DNA of 64,000 nt from contig JALMLS010000635.1 of assembly GCA_038496445.1 (NCBI GenBank), positions 1 through 64,000 of the forward strand. Reading direction: 5' to 3'. Positions 55,292-64,000 of this stretch are shown here, piece after piece; the first letter of the stretch is position 1, and each line of letters starts with the position of its first letter. Position numbers and translations under genes: made by a program. The notes beneath the pieces were generated by a model. It was not told the origin of the DNA. It saw only the letters and a list, made by a program, of their open reading frames with translations, and did no database searches. This stretch comes from Trichosphaerium sp. ATCC 40318 (Eukaryota > Discosea > Flabellinia > Trichosidae).

Positions 55292-55749
55292 AAAAACAGT
55301 TGCTAGAGGGTTAAGTAGCTCTTCAGCAAGGCGGACAAAGAGTCACAATTTTTTGCTGCCAAATGTGCAAATCCTTGTATTGCGGTGTCCATTGACTTAG
55401 AAGAGGGCCATAGACCTTCACATACTTAATATTGTGGTTTACAAGTTTGCTTAGTGTGGACTTCAGTATTGCAAAGTTATTTTTATGTTTTATATGACTT
55501 GAGTTGTATTGAAGAATAAATTGTCACGGTAATTGTAATGTAAGTAGATTTATAATAAAACACTTAACTACAACCTCACACCTTTTCTTGTAATGTAAAT
55601 AAGATAAGAGTTTGAGTTAAACTGTCTAAGAACACCAATACCTGTGTCACATTCATCTCGGGCCAAAAGCATTTATTGACGCAACAGTCTTTCAGTGTTC
55701 AGTTGGAGTCAGCTATTAAGGTAGACAAGAATTGGCATGTGTCAACAGC
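55292..55749. other. Intergenic, no supported gene
   Basis: The first 30 bases or so repeat the 3' flank of the Ras gene at 47700-47740; beyond that nothing is recognised. Confidence 0.4.
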
Positions 55750-56310
55750 GGTCCTTATCAAAAGACTTATCTCAGTTTGCTTGAAATAACAGTGGAAAAA
55801 TGATTCATGGCAAAGATAGAATTCGGATTGAATAGAAGATGCTTGATATCAACCTTTGCACATCCCAAAGATAGCTCGCTGTCAACGTCACCATTCATAG
55901 CTCTTTTCAATAACAAAGACTTGTAAATGCCCTCAGGGTGTTTATTAGGAATTCATACTTTGTTGGTTGGTTAAAACTCACATCCAAGCCAATCAGCTGC
56001 AGCACAAGCTGACTTCAAATTTGTTGGATCAAAGCTTTGTGATGTTCGTTTTGCTTCTATCACATCAATGATATCTAGAAGTGATGTCAGTATAGATATA
56101 ACTTGTATGAGCACTGTCAAAGAGTTACAAGGGTACCTAAAACATCTTTGTCGTTGAAATCAAGGCCAGGTTTGAGTACAAGTTCAGTTGAGTTGTTTTG
56201 TAACACAGAAACTTGGTTTTGAAGGAGTGGTATCAATGAGACTGTTTTATCGGATACTATTCTTGATGTTTTGCTCTCACCCTCGAATGTAACTACTTAC
56301 AGTCAGTTCT
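55750..56310 (-). pseudogene. Coding remnant, possibly related to the LRR gene at 61776-64000
   Basis: Stop-free minus-strand pieces read VTFEGESKTSRIVSDKTVSL (about 56290), LQNNSTELVLKPGLDFNDKD (about 56180), TSLLDIIDVIEAKRTSQSFD (about 56060), SACAAADWLGCE (about 55990) and LKRAMNGDVDSELSLGCA (about 55890). The first resembles VEFEGENVTSKSIEKY of the terminal LRR gene. I could not join them into a full gene. It may be a decayed paralogue or a gene with unrecognised exons. Confidence 0.35.
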
Positions 56311-56883
56311 ATATAACGCCCCTACACCTTTACACTTACTTGTATACATTTGTGGCTAATGGTAATAGATTGGTAACGTACTAAGATTATTTGACGGTCA
56401 GCATAAGTTGCTCCAAAAAATCACGTGACAAGCAAGCATTGTAATCAATGGCGAGTGGAGCGCAAGGAAATTATTGTAGGGCAAATATCGTTTTGGTGAC
56501 AAATACTAACATCATCAAGACCCTGAAGCAGACAGTGAACGAAATTCTCACTCTTGATGTGTCACACTTTCAATTAAAAGTCTTCAGTGCAATAAAGCAC
56601 ACTGTGTTTACCATACTTAAGGTGTGACTCTAGTGAGGGCATTCTTGACATTGGTCTAAGAAAGATATAGAACAAGTTCCGATACTACCTCCAAGTGTAC
56701 AAAAATGTAAGATCTCAATGCGGCGTTTGTCAAACTAACACCACCAAATAATAAAGGAAAAGGCAAGCCATGTGTCGGCAACAATATTCGAACTTGAGTG
56801 GATATTTAAATAGTTTTCATTGAACCAATAAAATAGAAATACACCAAACTAGTCATAAATTCCTAAACGCTACACAGCTTCTT
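56311..56883. other. Upstream region of the second Ras gene
   Basis: No gene recognised. A CACGTG at 56421. A TATTTAAATAG-like sequence at about 56802-56812 lies 70 bp before the ATG at 56884. Confidence 0.4.
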
Positions 56884-57679
56884 ATGGCAACTGAATGTAT
56901 TATTTCCCTATTGGGCAAAGGAGGAGTTGGGAAAACAGCTACAACACAACAATTCATTAAAAACGTTTTTCAGGCCGAATATGACCCTACCCTAGAAGAT
57001 GTGTACGTGTAGAGCTGTTGTGTACAACACATTGTTCAAAAAGTTGTAAACAAGCGTCAAACCATTAATAAACATCCAGATATCGTAAAGAAATCAATGT
57101 AGATGATGTAAATACTGTAATCGATGTTATAGACACAGCAGGAGTTGAAGATTGCGAGACGTATCAATCGCAATATCTTTTTAGGAACATTAAACAGGGT
57201 AACGGGTTTATTATAATGTACAGCATTACAGATAGAACCTCGTTTGAGTACCTACCAATCTTTTTTGAGAGGATTAGCAGGTGCGCAAGAGGCTATGTTG
57301 AGTGTCTTTATAAACCAATGCAAAGGTTCCAGTTGACATGAAGAATGATGAACCAAAACGGTTTTTTCTGATTTGTCACGTGATTTTTTTTTTTGGTTGT
57401 GATGCGACTTTCTAATTGATACACAGGGTCAAAGATCTGGACCCAATTCCACCTTCATATCCTATTATACTTGTTGGAAATAAAGTAGACTTGGAAAACG
57501 AAAGACAAGTGACAACAAAAGAAGGAAAAGAAGAGGCTAAGAAGTACAATTGTGTATTTTTTGAATCATCTGCTAAAACACGTGTCAATGTGGATCAAGC
57601 CTTTTTTCAGGTGGTTAGACAAATTCGTAAATATAACAGCTTAAGTGCCAAACAACAACGTGCATGTATTGTAATGTGA
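56884..57679 (+). CDS. Ras-family GTPase with CaaX box, divergent paralogue
   Basis: Exons 56884-57002, 57080-57280 and 57427-57679. It begins MATECIISLLGKGGVGKTAT (P-loop), then NVFQAEYDPTLEDV joined to [71 protein letters not shown] and the prenylation box CIVM. Intron phases match those of the other Ras gene. The residue equal to Ras Gln61 is Val (DTAGVEDCETY) and Tyr64 is replaced by Cys, while Gly12 and Gly13 are kept. Loss of Gln61 predicts slow GTP hydrolysis, as in Rap proteins that use Thr there. Expected at the plasma membrane or endomembranes. Confidence 0.85.
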
Positions 57680-57879
57680 AAACCTATAAATGCGATTGCA
57701 AGTTCATTTTATAGCTACAACATTTATTCCGAAAGACGAGATAGCAACGGTCACTGTAGGGTGTCTACTGAAAATCTAATATACTAAAACGAACACAGCG
57801 CATCTGCGTCAACAACTGTGAGGTCCACTACTAATATGTATCTTCGGGGAAATTGTTTCGCATTTTACTTTGTCAAACC

Positions 57880-58461
57880 ATCGAGTTATCGTTGCTCATC
57901 AAATGGTCAACGCCATGGCGAGTTCAAGGAGTGGTATAATAATGGTCTTCTACGAACCCATAGTTACTATGTGAATGATAAGCTACAAGGATAAGCAAGG
58001 AGTTTTACAACGGACGGTTGATGTCTTGTCAATATTATGCCAATGGTAAACGAGAAGGGAGTGTAAGGAGTGGTATGCCAAAGGTGTTTTACAAAAGCAC
58101 TGCTATTATACCAATGACAAATTGGAAGGTCGTTACAAGAAATACCACCAGAGTGGTCAAATACAAACGGACTATTACTATGTTAATGACAAGGAAGAAG
58201 GAGAACATAAGGAATGGTACAACACTGGACAGTTGAAGAAAAAGACGTATTATATCAACGGTAAAGAAGAAGGAGATGTAAGGAATGGTATATCAACGGA
58301 CAGTTAAAGAGTCAGACTTATTTCATCAAAGGAAAAGAAGAAGGAGAGTGTAATGAGTGGTACAATAATGGACAATTAAAACGCCATACCCAAAGGGCCA
58401 ATGGCCTTGTCAACGGAGTTTGTAAAACTTGGAAAAGAGATGGCAAGTTACTTGTATTCTG
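57880..58461 (+). pseudogene. MORN_2 repeat gene, decayed paralogue
   Basis: Repeat units are visible in three alternating frames: GEFKEWYNNGLLRTHSYYVN, then after a frameshift CQYYANGKREG, then LEGRYKKYHQSGQIQTDYYY and GEHKEWYNTGQLKKKTYYIN, then after another shift GECNEWYNNGQLKRHTQRAN and VCKTWKRDGKLLVF with a stop. The N-terminal helical region of the intact paralogue (39975-40886) is not found. At least three frame changes make this a pseudogene. It sits just beyond the inverted-repeat arm, mirroring the position of the intact gene beside the other arm. Confidence 0.8.
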
Positions 58462-58841
58462 AAGTAATGGATCCGGCTTCAGTTCGTTTTCTCTAGCAAT
58501 GCTTATTCTACTGTAACCAATATGGGTGTGGACGATTCTGCGGAGAATCATTCCCGTATGTTTGTACAGAACACAGTGTCAACCTTGCTTGTTTGAAGAT
58601 ATGAACTATTATTTGGACTGAAGTGCTACAAGGTGGAATATATGCTGTCAGGTACTTCTTTGTCTTATATTCCAGTGAAACAAAATAACCAATTCTCATT
58701 CGTAAACTGCAACATGTAGTGTTTTGATAAAGACAAGAAATATGACTGCTTTTTTTTTGTCAAACTGTTTCGTTTGCAACAGATTTTGTTTAAATCAAAT
58801 CTTAGTTGTGCAATTATTTGTGAGCAGGAGGTATACAATAG

Positions 58842-61326
58842 GTGCTCTTGTGCTTATTGTAGCAGAAGTGCTACTATTCGATATTGTTCATAAGTAGCAC
58901 TGATTGTGAATGGAAATGTGATCAATTTATTAGGAGATGTATTAAGGTGGTGATTTGAGTAAAATCAAGCCTGTGTGAGCAAGCATTGTAACCTTTTGAA
59001 CGTATTGTTTCTCAACTGGATCATATAACTCACTAGGTAGCTTAATGGGAGTGTCAGTAGTGTTCGTAGGATTTACAAGAATAGCGCCATTATCGAATAG
59101 CCTCATGTATGACACGTGTCCTGAGGAAAAATTAATAGTTTATTTGTTTTCTGAGAAAAGTTGAAGGCTCTCAAGTATCACTGTACCTTTAGGTTGATAG
59201 CCAGATATGTTGTCTGGTGTTTCTGTATGCATAGGAGTTCCTATATTCCAGGAATATCTTTCGTGTACATGTGCATATCGGTGCCCAGAAGCGTTTCGGT
59301 ACATGCAAGGAAGACCGAATCTCATTTTTTGCTTTGGGTGACTGGATGCTAAAAAAAAGTTGTTTAAATACGATTGTAGTAGACATGACTCAATGACATG
59401 TTATAAAGGTTACCTAGAAGAAATGTGGAATATCCAAATGTTTCTAGTCTATCCCTGTCCTTTGCTATCTCAAGAAAAGGTGATTTGCAACCAGCTTGAG
59501 ATATCATTGGAAAAGCTGCTACATCTTTTTGTGCTGCATCCATTGCGTTTTGGACGTTCCTCACCCAAGTCGTTACCGGTAGAAATGACCAAGATAAACT
59601 CGATATATTGCACCCGTTATGGAACGGATCTGTATTTAGCTCTGTACCCGAGAAGGCTTCCAAACTAAACCAAAGGTAAGCATTTGAAAAAAAAAGCTAT
59701 TTAAGCAATAGTATTTGTTTACCTGTATCCGTCAAGTGGTCTCACCGTACTGCCTTCTACTAGTATTCTGCAGTTTCCTTTTTCAGGAAACCAACATCCT
59801 AACAAAGATTAATCATTGGAAAGGTAGTAGTATTTGGCAAAACCTTCAGCGTTGTTTGCGAGAATTGTAGGGTAATGACCAAATTTCTGGTATAGTTGAT
59901 TCCAAATACTCTTTAATGCGTTCTGCTCAGCAAGTAAATGTGCATCAGGTGTATACGGGGATCCAGTTTTGAAGTTCCAGATGTCATCAAGTTTAACTTT
60001 TACATTATCAATCCTTACAGTGTTGTACATACCTAAGAAAAACATGAAATTGGCTGTAATTTTTTTAGAAAACATGAATTGTTTTGGAGAAACTCTGACA
60101 CTTGGGAGCCCAAGTGTTACTGATATTGCAACTATCAGGATAAAAACCTTTGATAACGATGTAAACCGTATCATAGATGTACACAATTCGAGAATATGGT
60201 TAAAATGAAGTTGTACATAAAACCGAGAAGAATCCGTACTTGAAGAAAAATCGTCATACCAAGAACCGTCATAGCCTTTCGATATTGAGCTTGATGTTGC
60301 ATTTACAAGAACTTGAGTATATGCTATCGCTTCAGGGTCTCTTTGATAATAAATAGGAGAGTCCTTTGAAAATCCTGGAACGCGTTCTGCAAAGTACAAA
60401 GGAGAAAATATAGTTGAATTTTCATTGTGCTTTGTTGGCTTTGTATCATCCAAACCACGTGTTACAACCAACTTTTTATCAAGTACTTTATTGATGCGCA
60501 TTATCTCATCTCCAACTCGTACAAATGTGACATACTCAGCGCCGTTTTTGCTGATGTCTCCAGGTATTGTACTAGCCTTTGGTAGGAGTTAAAAAAAAAC
60601 AAAGCAAAAAAGAGATGAAATACTGCGAACTTACCAAAAACTTTGCTGTATTTGACAAGTACTCAAAGTCGAGTGTGGTATCTGTAGTAGATATATCAAA
60701 AGATAACCTAGCGTTTGGAGTAAACGCTACTGATTTTCTAACGTTAATAGGTTCAATAGTATTTGCTGGACCTGTAACGGAATTAAAGTATTGTACTACT
60801 TTGAAATTGGGGTTAACTTTGTGAAAACCGTTTATTTGCTCTAAAGATGCAGCCATTTGCGCGAAACCAAAGTTGCTAGCGATAACATTGTAGTCTGAGT
60901 CCGTAAATCCAGTATTTATCGAGTTAATAGTGTATAAAGGATAAACCGTTTCACAACACGTGAAAGTAGTAAACGCCGCCAAGATAGCAAACACTAAAGC
61001 GACAGACATGTTGTATATGCTTTTGGAGTGTTGACCAAGTGTGTACTCCAGACTTGACTGTGACTCGGGTAATTCACAACCGTTCCTTGTTATTTATTTA
61101 GTGAGTTGCGTCGTGTCTTGTTTGTCAGTACACAATAGAAAACTTGTAACCTACAATGCTTACTATGTTTTATTTTACTTGTGTATTGCTCTACAATGTC
61201 CAACCACCACATGTCTTTGCAAGGAAAATTCGCCTTCAATATTGATCATACTAAGAAACACCCAGATAACTTTCTATGCAATGAGTATGTCTCTTTGGGG
61301 AGGTGTCAAGCAATGCTTGAGCATTG
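58842..61326. repeat. 2.5-kb inverted repeat, right arm (partner 41078-43579)
   Basis: Reverse-complement match to 41078-43579 with the same gene structure. Left boundary near CAATAGGTGCTCTTGTGC (58842-58857), right boundary at GCTTGAGCATT (61316-61326). Confidence 0.88.
58942..61009 (-). CDS. Secreted GHL15-like glycoside hydrolase, copy 2
   Basis: The ATG at 61009 (MSVALVFAILAAFTTFTCCE) is a signal peptide differing from copy 1 in two residues. All exons, splice sites and the catalytic-type YDGSWYDDFSS, YPTILANNAEG, RFGLPCMYRNASGHRYAH and FDNGAILVNPT blocks are conserved, and the stop is at 58942. Replacements cluster lightly (VKLDDIW for VSLGDIW, LLAEQN for LIAQQN, LEAFSGTELNTDPFHNG for LEVFSGSEQNTDPFQSG). 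No frame-breaking lesion is seen, and it keeps the same TAA after LSND that is removed by a candidate 45-nt intron. Both copies therefore appear functional and recently duplicated or homogenised. Confidence 0.7.
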
Positions 61327-61775
61327 TTGGTATCAAGTCTTTTAATTGTTTAGTAACTGTATGTTGCCCAAATTATATAATTTCTTTCAGTTGCATACGG
61401 ATCACCGTGGTGCAGTATCCAAAGTGATAGTTCATACAAGAACTACGCATGCTCCATCCTACTCACAACCGGTGAATGTAGGCCGGGACTGTCCTATTCC
61501 AGCACTGTTCATTAACCCTGAACACTGAGGGCACCCCATTGCACCCAGGGTGCTGTCCCAAACCGACAAGTTTGCCTGTTTGCTAGTACAGATAAAGTAC
61601 CAACGAAAAAGACAAACCAAATGTGAATGTATTTTTAGAATATAACAGATGATTCAAGCGTTTATTAGCATGTAAGTTTAAATGAAAGGTGCATGACAAA
61701 TAATTAAGTTTTTGCGATTTATTTTCACAAGTTGAACTACTATTGAACTGGCTGTAACTTTAATAAGAAAGGAGA
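61010..61775. other. Intergenic with dispersed repeat
   Basis: The first 300 bases belong to the inverted-repeat arm. At 61448-61489 lies the GC-richer motif shared with 44639-44685, followed by a small stem (gggcaccc / gggtgctgtccc, about 61530-61560). No gene recognised; the frames at 61041-61528 are not conserved in the other arm. Confidence 0.4.
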
Positions 61776-64000
61776 TCATTTACCACCAACATTAATAGTA
61801 TTGATAGCTGGATACACATACCTTCAAAAAAACCAATTAACCACTAAATTGTGACAAAAAAAGAAGCAACAAAAAAAAACACGTGGTACGGCTTACCTGA
61901 CTCTATTTTATAAGTCATATGTGATGCGCTGAGAGTAGAACTATCGAAATTGCCCTTAGCATTGCATTGGAACATTGTTGTATTTGGTGGACGCCATGCA
62001 ATCTGAAAGCGAAAAAAATAAGAAAACTATTCGAAAAAAAAAAAAGTCATGATGTTATTGATTGGCGTACTCTACTTATTCCACCTCCTTTACCAGGTGG
62101 AAAATAATTAACAGAACTGTGATTAAAAGTTAGTTTACAAATATAACAGCCACCACATGAAACAGTATAGTTCAATTGTTGTCCAAGCCTCTGTTTTTTA
62201 GCTGAAAAAGGTCCAATTTTCATGATACGTGAACCTAGAGATAAACAACTATTTGAGTATTTAATTCATCTATACAAGTATATTGTACCGTGCATATCAT
62301 TAATAGAAGGCCTTAATGAAGGAGTATGGTGCTATATAAAGTTAGATTGAACACAAGTAAAAAGAATGCAGTTTGTTCATTAAACATGTAAACAATTTTA
62401 AATAATGTATGTACAGTAATGTGGTCCATCCTTGAGATTGATATGTTGACATATCCATGGTTAAAAGATGGATTGAATGATCCTTTTATTTGTTCTGATC
62501 CAGCAAAGTGTATCTTCCCTGATGTATGTTTTGCTAGGTAAAAGAAATAAGCCGGCTTGTATGTACGTTTATAAAAATAAAAAATACTCCAAAGGATAAG
62601 GATGAAACATACGCTTATGAGCAGTAATACACTCCAACTTAGGATGCCTGTTTACATAGAGATGTATTACAAGCGCTCCAACATTAATACCACAATCAAT
62701 AATATTCAGAGAAAGTAGTTCAGGAGATAATGTTAGAATCTCTGCAACAAGTTCGTCTGATATTACAGTGGCACGTAAATCAAGTGTAGTTATTGAATCG
62801 AGTATAGGCGAAATCAATGGAGGCTTGATGGCTAGTGATGAGCTAACAATACCAAAAAAATCCCGCTTGGTTTCTAATAATCACGTGATTAGCAACCAAT
62901 TCAAAGTGCGAAAAAAAAGAAGTAATTGATTACTTCTTAATACTTACTTGTAGCTGCAGCAGCTTCGAGGACTTCATCGTTTAGAGATTCAAACCCACCA
63001 AATGAAAGTGATGTTATGTTTTCTATTCAAAAAATTAATGAGTAAGAAGCTTATGGTATTAGTTTGTTCAAAGCGGAGATTTGATTTGGGTTTTTTTTTT
63101 ACCTTTTGACGCCAAGGACTTTAGGTGACTGGCATCAATATCACCGCAATCGCTTAAAATTATACTTGTTAAACCTTCATGCGCACATAGCACCTGTAAA
63201 GTGTATTAGTAATGATCTAAAACAAAAAGTACACGTGCATCTACTACTGTATCACTTAGTTCAATACCAGTGCACTTGAACGACTTCACTTGAGGATTTC
63301 CTGGTATATATTTCTCTATTGACTTTGATGTGACGTTCTCACCTTCAAATTCCACCTATATAAGATCAACACGTGCGGTTATTACAACAACAACTTACAG
63401 CTTTGAAAATATTACCAAAATCGATGGCGTTCAAGATAGTCTCATCTTTGACATATGTTTTATCGATAACGAGGGTACTGTATTGGTTTTCTGTTAGTTT
63501 AGTACTTATTGCTTCCAACAGAGGTTTCTTAAATCCAGGATGTAGAGAACAAACAACAAGAAGAATTTGCCAAGTTCTGCTACATGCTGCTACGTCATAC
63601 GCATTTCTATGACTAAGACATTACTGTTAATACAATATCTCTTGTATGATTATCGTACTCTTCACGTTTACTAAAAGGCTTGAATAGCAGTTTCCAGTCA
63701 AATCTATTCAGAGCATCAATGTCCAACTCAGTAGCGATCTGTGGAGGAAGAAAAATTGTTAGTTTTACGTTTGTTCTGAATTCTTGCTTCTGTCTGTTCG
63801 TTCACACGTACCTTAAGTTCTTCTGCGGCCTTTTCTGCGAGTGGAGGTACTAATGCTTCGGTATATAATGATACAGCAGCACAAATCAATGCTGTTGCAT
63901 AACTCACGTGTACTAAAGATTAAAACAAAATTAACACGTGTGGTATTTACTACAAGTGTCATCACACCTTTAGGATCTTTTGGTTCAATTTCAATGGCAC
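61776..64000 (-). CDS. Leucine-rich-repeat protein, 5' part beyond the window
   Basis: A multi-exon gene read leftward. N-terminal exons: AIEIEPKDPKG, YATALICAAVSLYTEALVPP, ELDIDALNRFDWKLLFKPFS and DVAACSRTWQILLVVC, a helical region reminiscent of armadillo or ankyrin-type starts. Then LRR-like pieces: PQVKSFKCTGIELSD, HEGLTSIILSDCGDIDASHL, NITSLSFGGFESLNDEVLEA, TTLDLRATVISDELVAEIL and LLSLNIIDCGINVGALV. C-terminal exons form a beta-rich part with CGGCYICKLTFNHSSVNYF and WRPPNTTMFQCNAKGNFDSS, ending near 61776. It has no signal peptide or membrane segment in view. Probably an intracellular interaction protein. At least ten introns; the exact joins are uncertain. Confidence 0.55.

Noticed and set aside
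59360-59668. Plus-strand 102-codon frame, mirrored at 42743-43018
   Set aside because: Antisense to the same hydrolase exon in both inverted-repeat arms; conservation comes from the coding strand.
1-64000. tRNA, rRNA genes and CRISPR arrays
   Set aside because: I saw no tRNA-like B box with paired arms, no rRNA segments and no regularly spaced repeats.

Overview
The window is nuclear DNA of an AT-rich, intron-dense eukaryotic microbe, most likely a free-living and probably amoeboid protist. I cannot name the species. Most genes carry short GT-AG introns of roughly 45-120 nt, the standard genetic code is used, and neighbouring genes lie on both strands without operons. The gene content is dominated by sensing and signalling: a receptor tyrosine kinase, a GABA-B-like class C receptor, two tandem PA-domain seven-helix proteins, a LamG-type membrane protein, Ras and Rab GTPases, F-box/leucine-rich-repeat (LRR) proteins and MORN_2 repeat proteins. 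Conserved housekeeping genes are few: a Bud23-type rRNA methyltransferase, a pentatricopeptide (PPR) protein and a Nit1-like nitrilase.

Layout. 1-9.6 kb: a Rab-like pseudogene, an unrecognised gene and three copies of an orphan gene family coding for basic, probably nuclear proteins. 10-11 kb: a secreted ependymin-like protein. 11.7-18.8 kb: a rearranged patchwork. It holds an inverted copy of the first 2.5 kb, flanked by two direct copies (A and B) of another broken gene plus tyrosine-kinase fragments. Copy A carries a 1,193-bp insertion with 15-bp terminal inverted repeats and a TA target duplication, and copy B preserves the empty site. 17.9-23.6 kb: a complete receptor tyrosine kinase on the minus strand. 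25.2-28.4 kb: the class C receptor. 28.9-30.0 kb: a probably mitochondrial repeat protein. 30.6-36.1 kb: the tandem PA-7TM pair. 36.1-37.4 kb: nitrilase. 38.1-40.9 kb: two divergent intronless genes (F-box/LRR and MORN_2). 41.1-43.6 kb and 58.8-61.3 kb: arms of a 2.5-kb inverted repeat, each with a nearly identical secreted GHL15-like glycosidase gene. Between the arms lie the LamG membrane protein, two Ras genes plus a Ras fragment, the PPR and Bud23 genes arranged head to head, an SPRY-like protein and small unknowns. 61.8-64 kb: the 3' part of an LRR gene that runs off the window.

The palindrome CACGTG recurs about fifty times, several-fold above chance for this base composition, in coding, intronic and intergenic sequence alike. 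The copies of duplicated genes often carry different disabling lesions, so the locus looks like one of active duplication and decay. Exon boundaries were placed by eye from splice signals, reading frame and comparison between paralogues. They are models, not transcript-supported structures.
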